Counted from the stretch's first letter, positions 1 to 7,670 are shown. The stretch is 9,359 nt of DNA from RGIG5612 sp964528825 (GCA_964528825.1 CAZGVB010000045.1:1-9359); one strand, 5' to 3'. Made by a program: numbers and translations. The notes: generated from the letters alone by a model not told the origin.

Positions 1-2483
1 AGACGAAACTGTGTAAGGTATCCGCAGAGACTGACATGCGTGTGGCAAACAACAGCGCTTATTCCCTGGAGGGCTCCGAATACGATATTTACAATATAAA
101 TAACGAAAAGATAGGTACTCTCATTACTGATGCGGAAGGTCTCAGCAATATCATAGAGCTGGATGAGGGAGAATATTATGCGGCAGAGACAAAGGCACCT
201 AAAGGATATGCATTAAAGAATACAAAGGAATATTTTTCGGTAAGTGCGGAAGGCATTGTCACCATGAAGAGTACAAATGCAAGATCAAATGGTACGATAA
301 CAGTGACAGAAGAGACATATCCCGATCCCGAGCACCTTATCATATCGAAGACAGACAAAGCAGGGGAGCGCATCAGGCGGGACGATGCCGCCTTCAATGT
401 GACATATACTTATACAGACAAGAAGGGCGAAAAGGTATCTGAGACTTATGTATATAAGACGGATAAGGAGGGCAGATGCGATCTCGCGGACAGCTCTCTT
501 ATAGTCTCGGGTGATCCATACATAGCATCGGACGGCACTGTGCAATTCTTTGCTGGGAAATTGACCGTGACTGAAAAAAGCGCACCGTTAGGCTATGTAA
601 AGACAGACAGCACTGCCACATTCAATATAAGCGTTACAGATGGCAAGGCACAAATGAATTTGGAAGCACTCTCCTCAAATGATATGAAATTTGACAGGAA
701 ATCAGGGGAGATGACTATAGAAAATAAAAGCATATCGGGAGGAGTGCATCTTTACAAGACAATATCGGAATATATCGGAGAAGGACTTCAGAGCATTGTC
801 TCACTTGAAGGATGTACATTTAATATCGTAAATGCGGGCAGTACAGATATAAGCATAGGAAAAAAGACATACGGGTCTGTCACGGAATATCTTGAAAAGA
901 CATATGCGGCGGCAGATTCTGGCAAGAGCTGTATTTATCCTGCACAGGAGGAATGTTCTCGCGAAGAGCTGATAAAGGCTATTGGGGAGGCAGCAGCTAA
1001 TGGGATAGATGTGGTCGTCATGTCATTAAAAACGGATAAAGACGGGCAGGCAATTACTAAGGCTGATGCGCTTCCATATGGTACATATTATATCTATGAG
1101 GCTTCTGCTAATGACATCCTTAAGGTTGATGAGGACTGGGTGCTCAGATTGGAGATAAGGGAAGACGGCATGGTCGCAGACGGCGCCCCATATCCCGCAC
1201 AGGATCCGATAGTGCGAGGTGATATCAGATTTCAAAAGACGGACGGATGTGGATCGGGGATGGCAAATATCCCGTTTCTGCTCGTAGCATATGACTCAAA
1301 CGGAGAGGCTGTAGAGGCGCATGTGATAGTTACGGGATATAACGGATATGCGGATACGGGACATATATATACAGAGAATGCTGACGGCAGCGTGAGTCTG
1401 TCTGATAGAGATAATACATACGAGACGAACGGTCTTGACAAATATGTCATATATGACAGGGAAACAGGAGAATATTACATAAATGAAGAAGGAGAGGATC
1501 TCCTCGCAAGCGGTGAGGCCGCAAGATATGGCATTTGGTTTACATCGGGAAGTACAGAAGACGCACAGGTAAATGCACCGGATAGCTCTGTGTCGGGTAT
1601 TGCAGGCAGCAGCGCCTTTGCCCCTTCCAATGAAAGGGGAGCATTGCCGTATGGAAAATATAAGCTTTTTGAGATAAAATGCCGTGCCGCATTCGGAGAT
1701 GATCCTGTAAGCACGGCGGATTATATCTATGTAGATGGCGGGACGCCGATCATGGACGATCAAGGCAATGTGATCGCCCGGCCGGATTCGGTCACGGAGC
1801 TTACAGATGCCCTTTCGGATCTGCAGATCGATATCTCTACAGAGGCCTTTGATGTGCTTACATCAACAGATACGCGGCTGTCACATAGTACAGATTTAAA
1901 GTCAGATACGGTGCTTGCGGATAAAGTGACATATGAAAACCTAAGTCCGAACCATGAATATAAGTGGATAATCGATTTTGTAAAAACAGGCGATCCGGAC
2001 TGCGTCCTTGCATCGGTAGTGGTGGACAGATATAGGCCGGTATATACCGAGAATTCGGGCTCAGGCACAGCCGCCACCGGAGAGTTCATTATAACCACGG
2101 CAGGAGTTTTTGAGAGCAACTGCTGCAATGGCGATCCTATAGTAAACACAAGCGGCAACATAGATACAACAAAGCTTTCCGGGGAAAGCATATCCGCAGT
2201 GGTCTATCTTTATGTATATGAGACGGGATATGATTTTGAAGAAAAAGGCAACAGCATTGTTGAGACCTGCAATCTGATAATGACACATAATACAGATCAC
2301 AGCATAGAGAAAGAAAAGGTAGATTGCCCCAGGCCGTCTGAGCCTGAGAGACCGCATCCTTCAGTCCCGGGCACGGGAGATAAAGGCAGCCTGTTTGTTT
2401 GGCTGCCCATATCCATTGCAAGCTGTATCATCATGCTTGGCATGATATTTATTGCAAAGAGAAAAAATAATATGCATGAGTAA
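1..2483 (+). CDS. Large SpaA/VaFE-type surface adhesin, sortase-anchored, 5' end missing
   Basis: The reading frame is open to the left edge (first full codon at 3), so the Met at 36 is internal and the true start is upstream. Residue numbers count from that Met. At least four SpaA/Cna-B-like (prealbumin-like) modules are visible. The first starts with LCKVSAETD at the edge and ends in YYAAETKAPKGY (Glu51). The second runs from LIISKTD (Lys105) to LTVTEKSAPLGY (Glu180). The third ends in LPYGTYYIYEAS (Glu355). The fourth runs from IRFQKTDG (Lys401) to LPYGKYKLFEI (Glu546). Such Lys/Glu pairs typically form intramolecular isopeptide bonds; that is known of the family, not shown here. Residues about 585-760 resemble a VaFE (Thr-Gln ester) domain, with VTYENLSPNHEY and VVYLYVYETGY. 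The C terminus has a Pro-rich spacer, a VPGTG sorting motif (777-781), a membrane segment (about 786-806) and a KRKNN tail. The protein is probably a cell-wall-anchored adhesin or pilin-like stalk. The ligand is unknown. Confidence 0.88.
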   Translation, partial: TKLCKVSAETDMRVANNSAYSLEGSEYDIYNINNEKIGTLITDAEGLSNIIELDEGEYYAAETKAPKGYALKNTKEYFSVSAEGIVTMKSTNARSNGTITVTEETYPDPEHLIISKTDKAGERIRRDDAAFNVTYTYTDKKGEKVSETYVYKTDKEGRCDLADSSLIVSGDPYIASDGTVQFFAGKLTVTEKSAPLGYVKTDSTATFNISVTDGKAQMNLEALSSNDMKFDRKSGEMTIENKSISGGVHLYKTISEYIGEGLQSIVSLEGCTFNIVNAGSTDISIGKKTYGSVTEYLEKTYAAADSGKSCIYPAQEECSREELIKAIGEAAANGIDVVVMSLKTDKDGQAITKADALPYGTYYIYEASANDILKVDEDWVLRLEIREDGMVADGAPYPAQDPIVRGDIRFQKTDGCGSGMANIPFLLVAYDSNGEAVEAHVIVTGYNGYADTGHIYTENADGSVSLSDRDNTYETNGLDKYVIYDRETGEYYINEEGEDLLASGEAARYGIWFTSGSTEDAQVNAPDSSVSGIAGSSAFAPSNERGALPYGKYKLFEIKCRAAFGDDPVSTADYIYVDGGTPIMDDQGNVIARPDSVTELTDALSDLQIDISTEAFDVLTSTDTRLSHSTDLKSDTVLADKVTYENLSPNHEYKWIIDFVKTGDPDCVLASVVVDRYRPVYTENSGSGTAATGEFIITTAGVFESNCCNGDPIVNTSGNIDTTKLSGESISAVVYLYVYETGYDFEEKGNSIVETCNLIMTHNTDHSIEKEKVDCPRPSEPERPHPSVPGTGDKGSLFVWLPISIASCIIMLGMIFIAKRKNNMHE

Positions 2484-2508
2484 GTAAGGTTTACGCTGAC
2501 GCTCTATA

Positions 2509-4056
2509 TCAAAAATCAGGCTGCTGCATTCCCCGCATACCGTTTGGATCCCCAGGCATGTCATCGGCACCCCGGCCGCCTCCGCCCGGCATATCCATGC
2601 CGCCGTTCATACCGCCGTTCATACCGCCGCCCATATTATTTGTGCCGTCGGAGCTTGCTGTGCCTGTTTGAGAGGTGGCACTTGCAGTGCTTGTCCCGTT
2701 TACATATAAGCTGTAATCAGTCCCGTCTGCAAGATCACCGGATGAGAAAAATACATATTGAGCATTGCACATTGCATCACAAGTAAAAATCACATTCCCG
2801 TTATTGTCATTGATGCTTATCGTATCACCGTCATTAATAGTCCCTGCTGCTCCCGGAGTACCCATAGATGAGCCGAATGTCACATATGCCTGATCGGCGC
2901 TTATGGTGCTGCCCATGCCGTTCGATGCACCTGCGGCAAGTACCACACCGCCTGTTACATTTATCGTGCCGTCCGCATCCAGAGGCTGATTGTCGGCCAT
3001 ATTTGCAGACCATACAATGACCTGTCCGCCGGAAATATTAAGATCTCCGTTGGAATCAAAGCCGTCGCCGCCGCTTGTATATGCATTTATGCTTCCGCCG
3101 GATATATTTATCACAAAATCATAGTTTCCAAGGTCTGAATTGGCGGCATTAAGGCAGTCATCAGATGAAGTGATATTTATGTCACCCGACATGATATTCA
3201 GGGAAGAAGCCTCTATGCCCTCCACGCTGCTGCTTATGGTTATGGAAGGACCGTCTGTACCTTCAGATCCGATATTCAGTTCGATATCACTGTGAATGGC
3301 ATCATCGGCGGCAGATATGTTCAGGGTGCCGCTTTCTATATTTAAAAGCTGTTCGGCATTTATGGCATCGTTTACAGATGCGGAAATATTTAATGTTACT
3401 TCCTTTATGGTCAGAGAGGCCTCACCCTCGGTATCCGTGGAAGCACCTGATTTTATGCCGTTTTTACCGTTAGATATAATATTTATCGTGCCGTCTCCGC
3501 ATATGGTGACATTGGATCCGTCCTTGCATTTTATGACTGCATTTTCGGCATCCGTATTATCGGTATATTCCTCGTCATTATTTTGAATGCTGTCAGAAAG
3601 CGTATTTTCAGAGCCGCTCATCGCCACGATTTTCACCTGTGTGGATTTCGCACAGACTATCGGTGCCGTATCTGAGCTTGAAAGGTCTATCCCATCAAGC
3701 AGCAATATCACGTCAGTGGTGCCTTTTTTTACGGTAACGGAGCCGTCACTACAGGTGCCTGTGATGAGATAAGTGCCGGGGCTGTCTATCTTAAGATCTG
3801 TTCCCGAGATCTCATATCCATCATTTGCACCGGATGCGCTGATGCTTGTTTCATCGAATGTAAAGGTCACGTCTGCCGAATATTCGTCTGATGCCGATAT
3901 ATCAGTGGTGGCCGTGATTTCGTAATTATCCGCGCAGGAGTCACCGACTGTTGTCTGATCCTCTGCATTTTGACCGGTACATGCGCATAGCTGCAGTGAA
4001 AGCAATGCGGCCAGGGATGTAACAGCTATCTTATATTTAATCTTATATCTGTTCAT
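2509..4056 (-). CDS. Cthe_2159-like (DUF4353) carbohydrate-binding lipoprotein
   Basis: A 515-residue secreted lipoprotein. The N terminus is basic (MNRYKIKYK), followed by a hydrophobic stretch and a lipobox LCAC, with Cys26 as the likely lipidated residue. An acidic, Ser/Thr-rich linker precedes a long region of short repeating strands such as LTIKEVTLNIS, IESGTLNIS, ITISSSVEGIEASSLNI, INISGGSINAYTSGGDG and INVTGGVVLAAGASNG. This is the pattern of the right-handed beta-helix Cthe_2159 family, whose Clostridium thermocellum founder binds cellulose and acidic sugars and carries calcium ions. The last ~45 residues are Gly/Met-rich (NNMGGGMNGGMNGGMDMPGG and onward). The start is the second ATG of the frame, because a GGAG lies 6 nt upstream of it. 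The gene diverges from the VTC operon across about 200 nt and converges with the adhesin. No enzyme activity is apparent; the role is probably surface glycan or polymer binding. Confidence 0.85.
   Translation of the reverse strand: MNRYKIKYKIAVTSLAALLSLQLCACTGQNAEDQTTVGDSCADNYEITATTDISASDEYSADVTFTFDETSISASGANDGYEISGTDLKIDSPGTYLITGTCSDGSVTVKKGTTDVILLLDGIDLSSSDTAPIVCAKSTQVKIVAMSGSENTLSDSIQNNDEEYTDNTDAENAVIKCKDGSNVTICGDGTINIISNGKNGIKSGASTDTEGEASLTIKEVTLNISASVNDAINAEQLLNIESGTLNISAADDAIHSDIELNIGSEGTDGPSITISSSVEGIEASSLNIMSGDINITSSDDCLNAANSDLGNYDFVINISGGSINAYTSGGDGFDSNGDLNISGGQVIVWSANMADNQPLDADGTINVTGGVVLAAGASNGMGSTISADQAYVTFGSSMGTPGAAGTINDGDTISINDNNGNVIFTCDAMCNAQYVFFSSGDLADGTDYSLYVNGTSTASATSQTGTASSDGTNNMGGGMNGGMNGGMDMPGGGGRGADDMPGDPNGMRGMQQPDF
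2600..2635. repeat. 12-bp in-frame tandem repeat in lipoprotein tail
   Basis: CCGCCGTTCATA occurs twice perfectly (2600-2611, 2612-2623), followed by a degenerate third unit CCGCCGCCCATA (2624-2635). On the coding minus strand this gives the period-4 peptide MGGGMNGGMNGG. Copy number could change by replication slippage without breaking the frame. Confidence 0.85.
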
Positions 4057-4260
4057 ATTACACTCCATTCTTTCTTGATCGAATATGCATATTGAATGTG
4101 TTTTATGCGGGTTAGTTTAAGCATGAGACCTAAAAACAACTTAAATGTTTGCTTGAATTTGCAAATGTGTTTGTGCTTCGTGACGTGTGGATGCAGTACA
4201 GGGCTTTTAAGTTGGATTTAGATTTCTATATTATCATCTGCGGCGTAAGGAGGAATACCG
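4057..4260. promoter_or_regulatory. Divergent control region between lipoprotein and VTC operon
   Basis: The 204 nt separate two divergent genes and must hold both promoters. I see a perfect 12-bp palindrome AATATGCATATT (4082-4093), a 10-bp palindrome ATTTGCAAAT (4157-4166), and TTTG-starting motifs at 4148, 4158 and 4170, spaced 10 and 12 nt. The plus strand has AT-rich -10-like hexamers (TATATT/TATTAT near 4227-4234) without a good TTGACA, and a strong TAAGGAGG (4246-4253) 7 nt before the VTC start. No convincing minus-strand promoter can be named. OmpR-type regulators often bind direct repeats about one helical turn apart, so self-control by the downstream response regulator is possible but inferred. 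Confidence 0.5.
4063..4066 (-). promoter_or_regulatory. Shine-Dalgarno site that sets the lipoprotein start at 4056
   Basis: GGAG on the minus strand is separated by 6 nt (TGTAAT) from the ATG at 4056-4054. The earlier in-frame ATG at 4068-4066 overlaps this GGAG and has only A-rich sequence upstream, so the shorter protein is preferred. Confidence 0.75.
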
Positions 4261-4968
4261 ATGGACGATAAGATTATATATTCTTTTAAAAGATATGAGA
4301 AAAAATATTGTCTGAACAGGGAACAGCTGCAGCTCTTTATTGAGAAGATCAGTCCATATATGAAAAAGGATAAATTCGGCAGATATACGATAGAAAATAT
4401 ATATTATGATACCGATGATTGGCAGCTTGTAAGGGCCTCGATCGAAAAGCCTGTCTATAAGGAAAAGCTGCGTATACGCAGCTACGGCATGCCTGCAAAC
4501 GATGATAATATATTTGTAGAGATAAAAAAGAAATATAAAGGAGTCGTATACAAAAGGCGTATCAGCACAGCACCTGATGCTGCGGAAAGATTCCTGAGTC
4601 AGGGAATATCAGTACCCGAATATGGGCAGATAGGACGCGAGATCGCATGGTTTCAATCCTTTTACAGGACAAAGCCGAAGATATTTATAGGATATGACCG
4701 AATGGCATTTGCTGGGATCGAAGATCCTGATCTTCGCATAACATTCGACTCAAATTTGCGTTACAGGACTTATGATCTCGATCTGAGACTTGGAGACTAT
4801 GGGATGCATGTGCTCGCTCCGGACGAGTTTATAATGGAAATAAAGGTATGCGGGGCTTGCCCCTTGTGGCTTTGCAGGGTAATATCTGAGGTGGGAGCAA
4901 GGCAGATCTCATTTTCAAAGATCGGATGCTGCTACAAAAAAATATTAGGAGGAAACAGCTGTGCTTGA
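4261..4968 (+). CDS. VTC domain (polyphosphate polymerase-like, TTM fold) protein
   Basis: A 235-residue soluble protein consisting almost only of a VTC domain, the catalytic fold of yeast Vtc4, which makes polyphosphate from ATP inside a triphosphate tunnel. Tunnel-type motifs appear in order: RYEKKY (11-16), NIYYDT (46-51), KEKLRIRSYG (67-76), VEIKKKYKGVVYKRR (86-100), GYDRMAF (144-150), LRITFDSNLRYR (158-169), MEIKV (192-196) and SFSKIGCCYKK (217-227). The alternating Lys/Arg and Glu residues fit phosphate and metal binding. No SPX domain or membrane segment is present, unlike the yeast subunits, so nucleotide or inositol pyrophosphate sensing must be absent or supplied elsewhere. The start has TAAGGAGG 7 nt upstream. 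The gene overlaps the DUF4956 gene by 8 nt, pointing to a joint complex. Substrate and product are inferred from the family only. Confidence 0.88.
   Translation: MDDKIIYSFKRYEKKYCLNREQLQLFIEKISPYMKKDKFGRYTIENIYYDTDDWQLVRASIEKPVYKEKLRIRSYGMPANDDNIFVEIKKKYKGVVYKRRISTAPDAAERFLSQGISVPEYGQIGREIAWFQSFYRTKPKIFIGYDRMAFAGIEDPDLRITFDSNLRYRTYDLDLRLGDYGMHVLAPDEFIMEIKVCGACPLWLCRVISEVGARQISFSKIGCCYKKILGGNSCA
4947..4952 (+). promoter_or_regulatory. Shine-Dalgarno site for the GTG start of the DUF4956 gene
   Basis: AGGAGG lies inside the end of the VTC gene, 8 nt before the GTG at 4961. The start codon precedes the VTC stop (4966-4968), so the two genes are probably translationally coupled. Confidence 0.8.
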
Positions 4969-5623
4969 ATCAATTATCGGAACCGAAATGACATTAACAT
5001 CTTTTTTAATATGTACCCTTACATCGGTAGTGCTGGGGGTCGGGATCGCTTTTGTGAGTATGTTCCGCGCAAGGACTACGCAGAGCTTTGTTGTCACGCT
5101 CGCCATACTTCCGGTGGTGGTCCAGCTTGTTATCATGTTAGTTAACGGTAATATTGGTGCAGGTATAGCCGTGGCCGGAGCCTTCAGCTTGGTAAGATTT
5201 CGTTCTGCACCGGGAACTGCGAGGGAGATAGGCGTACTCTTCATGTCCATGGCTATAGGATTGGCCACGGGAATGGGATATATATGGCTTGCTGTATTGG
5301 CCTTCTTCATTATCTCCGCGGTTATAGTGCTGCTTAGCGCAACAGGCTTCGGAAAGGCCTCTGAGGCTGAACGCATACTAAGGATTACCATTCCGGAGAA
5401 TCTGGATTATGAAAGCTTGTTTGATGATATTTTTGAAGAATATGTAAGGTCATTTTCGCTTATCAGAGTGAAGACTACCAATATGGGTACATTATATGAG
5501 CTTGAATATCGTATAATATTAAAAGGTGATTGTGTGCCGAAGGAATTTATTGACAAGCTGCGCTGCCGCAACGGCAATCTGAATATTATCTGCGGACGAG
5601 AGATCGTCAAAGAGGCTTTATAA
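4961..5623 (+). CDS. DUF4956 integral membrane protein
   Basis: A 220-residue protein starting with GTG. The first ~128 residues are membrane-embedded: segments near 13-35, 43-61, 64-78, 90-106 and 108-126, giving about four or five helices. The loop AGAFSLVRFRSAPGTARE (72-89), rich in Arg, is the signature I associate with DUF4956. A soluble C-terminal domain of about 90 residues follows, with alternating hydrophobic strands (ILRITIPENL, LIRVKTTNMG, LYELEYRIIL). DUF4956 proteins are commonly encoded next to VTC-domain proteins (recalled knowledge), as here with an 8-nt overlap. By analogy with yeast VTC, where membrane helices guide polyphosphate across the membrane, this protein may anchor the polymerase or pass its product outward. 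That role is inference; no activity is established from the sequence. Confidence 0.87.
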   Translation: MLESIIGTEMTLTSFLICTLTSVVLGVGIAFVSMFRARTTQSFVVTLAILPVVVQLVIMLVNGNIGAGIAVAGAFSLVRFRSAPGTAREIGVLFMSMAIGLATGMGYIWLAVLAFFIISAVIVLLSATGFGKASEAERILRITIPENLDYESLFDDIFEEYVRSFSLIRVKTTNMGTLYELEYRIILKGDCVPKEFIDKLRCRNGNLNIICGREIVKEAL

Positions 5624-5650
5624 AATTACGGGATTGAACAGGTGATCTGA

Positions 5651-6325
5651 ATGAAATTATTGATAGCTGAGGATGAAAGTGACCTGGCTGAGGCACTTAC
5701 GGTATTTTTTGAAAAAAATAAATTTACGGTCGATGCAGTAGGCAACGGCATTGACGCATACGAATATGCCCTGTCGGGAGGATATGATGCGATCATATTG
5801 GATATCATGATGCCGAAGATGGACGGCATGCAGGTACTTGCACGTCTTCGGTCAGAGGGTGTAAAGACGCCGATCATGATGCTTACTGCCAAGGGACAAA
5901 AACAGGATCGCATAAACGGCTTTAATGCGGGAGCCGATGATTATTTGCCGAAGCCGTTTGATCCCGACGAACTTTTGAGCAGAGTCAGAGCTATACTAAG
6001 GCGTACAGAGTCATATATTCCGACGGAACTTTCATTTGGAGATATCATATTAAATTCTGATACCGGAGAGCTCAGCTGCGGTAATAATAATGTCAGACTC
6101 GCAGGCCGCGAATTTCAGGTCATGGAGCTTTTTATGCGCTCACCGAGGCTCGTATTTTCGGCCGAGCGTATCATGGAAAAGGTCTGGGGTTGGGACAATG
6201 ATGCCGAGATAAATGTCGTCTGGGTCAACATATCCAATCTCCGAAAAAAATTAAAAACTATAGGCTCCAAGGTCGAATTGCATGCCAACAGGGGTCTCGG
6301 ATATGTGCTGGAGGAAACGAAGTGA
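5651..6325 (+). CDS. OmpR-family response regulator
   Basis: A 224-residue two-domain regulator of standard length. The receiver domain (1-118) has the acidic pocket IAEDE (Asp8/Glu9), phospho-acceptor Asp51 in ILDIMMP, Thr79 in MLTAKG and Lys101 in YLPKPF. The DNA-binding domain (about 126-222) is an OmpR/PhoB winged helix, with LAGREFQVMELF, the recognition-helix region VVWVNISNLRKKLK and the closing hairpin RGLGYVLEE. The start at 5651 follows AGGTGA and lies 27 nt after the DUF4956 stop; the stop overlaps the kinase start by 4 nt. It is the cognate partner of the downstream kinase. Its targets are not visible; the divergent region at 4057-4260 is the obvious candidate. All catalytic residues are intact. 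Confidence 0.95.
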   Translation: MKLLIAEDESDLAEALTVFFEKNKFTVDAVGNGIDAYEYALSGGYDAIILDIMMPKMDGMQVLARLRSEGVKTPIMMLTAKGQKQDRINGFNAGADDYLPKPFDPDELLSRVRAILRRTESYIPTELSFGDIILNSDTGELSCGNNNVRLAGREFQVMELFMRSPRLVFSAERIMEKVWGWDNDAEINVVWVNISNLRKKLKTIGSKVELHANRGLGYVLEETK

Positions 6326-7662
6326 TAAAAAGACTTCGAAATCGTTTTATAAGGATCACAGTCATAGCAGTCACGGCTGTTATGCTGCTGCTTGCCGCAA
6401 TATTAAATGTCGCAAATTATATATCTACGGATAATGATCTGAAAGAGACATTGCAGCTTATCTATGAAAGCCAGAGTACACTGCCGGATGATCAGCCTGC
6501 AGAGGATGAGAGGGGAGACGGGACATATATAGACCCGCCTGATACAGGAGAGGCGGAGACAGGATCTTCCTATATCGGGGAAAATAATGATGCAGAGACG
6601 GATATAAAAAAGGGCATTCCCGGAGATATAGCCAGACATGGACATTTTTCACAGGAGACTATCTTTTCAATAAGATATTTTGTGCTCAGATATGATGACG
6701 AGGGTGTGTTAAAGGAGGCAGAGCTCGACAGAATAGCATCCGTTGATGAGGATGATACAGGAAGCTATCTTGCCGCGGCGCTTAAGTGCGGCGAGGGATA
6801 TGGCAAGATCGGGGATTATTCGTTCCTGGTGATCCATACCGGGGATGACAGAAATATGGCCATTTTCTTAAACAGCCATCAGGAATTTTATATGGAGAGG
6901 ATGGTGCTTCTGTGGTCGGCAGTCGCATGCGCGGTATGCATATTGCTGGTATTTGTGCTTGTCATTTTATTTTCACGCAGAGCTATAGATCCGGTGGTAA
7001 AGAGTGCCAAGGCGCAGAAGCAATTCATCACTGACGCCGGTCATGAGCTTAAGACACCTATAACTGTCATTGCGACAAGCCTAAAAGTGCTTGAAATGGA
7101 GGTCGGAAAGCAAAAATGGATAGATAAGGCCTACGGACAGACCGAAAAGCTTAAAGAGCTTGTAAATTCCATGGTGACGCTCTCACGCATGGACGAGGAG
7201 GAATCACCTCTCAAGACGGCAAGGTTCAATATCAGCGATGCCTTGCAGGAGACGGCAGAATCCTTTGAAGATATTGCAGCGGCGCAAGGTCATGAATTGA
7301 ATATCTCCATAGAGCCGGATATATTTTACAATGGCGACGAATATGCCATACGCCAGCTGGTGTCGATATTGCTTGATAATGCAATGAAATATGCCGCATT
7401 GAATTCTGAGATCTCTGTGAAAATGAGGGCAGAGAGGCGCGGCATATTGATCGAAACGGCAAATAAATGTCCTTCACCTGAAAGTATCGATACAAGCAAG
7501 CTCTTTGACAGATTTTATCGTGCCGACGCATCCAGAAGCGAGTCAGGATCGGGCTTCGGCATCGGGCTGTCTATCGCTCGCGGTATAGCGGAGGGCCACA
7601 AGGGACATATAAGCGCGAGGATAGACGGCGAAGATATTATTTTTACGGCTGAGTTGAGATAG
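6322..7662 (+). CDS. Membrane sensor histidine kinase
   Basis: A 446-residue kinase starting with GTG at 6322, in a GTGA overlap with the regulator stop, with GGAGG at 6310-6314, 7 nt upstream. TM1 is about 11-33, an extracytoplasmic sensor region 34-193, and TM2 about 195-218. The sensor region contains a strongly acidic, Gly/Pro-rich stretch (about 53-95) followed by a small folded part (IRYFVLRYDDEG to MAIFLNSHQEF) of a type common in clostridial kinases. The dimerisation box is FITDAGHELKTPITVI with His241 as phosphorylation site. The ATPase domain shows LLDNAMKYA (Asn353), LFDRFYRAD and GSGFGIGLSIA (about 409-419). The usual DxGxG G1 box is replaced by IETANKCPSPE, a degenerate form I recall in other Firmicutes kinases of this group. 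The signal is unknown. The operon position suggests it controls, or responds to, the VTC/DUF4956 pair. Confidence 0.93.
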   Translation: MIKRLRNRFIRITVIAVTAVMLLLAAILNVANYISTDNDLKETLQLIYESQSTLPDDQPAEDERGDGTYIDPPDTGEAETGSSYIGENNDAETDIKKGIPGDIARHGHFSQETIFSIRYFVLRYDDEGVLKEAELDRIASVDEDDTGSYLAAALKCGEGYGKIGDYSFLVIHTGDDRNMAIFLNSHQEFYMERMVLLWSAVACAVCILLVFVLVILFSRRAIDPVVKSAKAQKQFITDAGHELKTPITVIATSLKVLEMEVGKQKWIDKAYGQTEKLKELVNSMVTLSRMDEEESPLKTARFNISDALQETAESFEDIAAAQGHELNISIEPDIFYNGDEYAIRQLVSILLDNAMKYAALNSEISVKMRAERRGILIETANKCPSPESIDTSKLFDRFYRADASRSESGSGFGIGLSIARGIAEGHKGHISARIDGEDIIFTAELR

Positions 7663-7670
7663 GCCGATGT

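Noticed and set aside
36..38. ATG at 36 as the start of the adhesin
   Set aside because: The frame is open upstream to the edge and encodes the first strand of a SpaA module (LCKVSAETD). There is no Shine-Dalgarno and no signal peptide after this Met.
176..2357. Minus-strand frames of 60-155 residues antisense to the adhesin
   Set aside because: They are Cys- and Ile-rich mirror translations of the adhesin codons, with no family features.
2544..3772. Plus-strand frames antisense to the lipoprotein
   Set aside because: They are shadows of the beta-helix repeats; the repeated DNA creates open frames by chance.
4057..4068. Upstream ATG (4068) as the lipoprotein start
   Set aside because: It overlaps the GGAG that serves the ATG at 4056 and lacks its own ribosome binding site.
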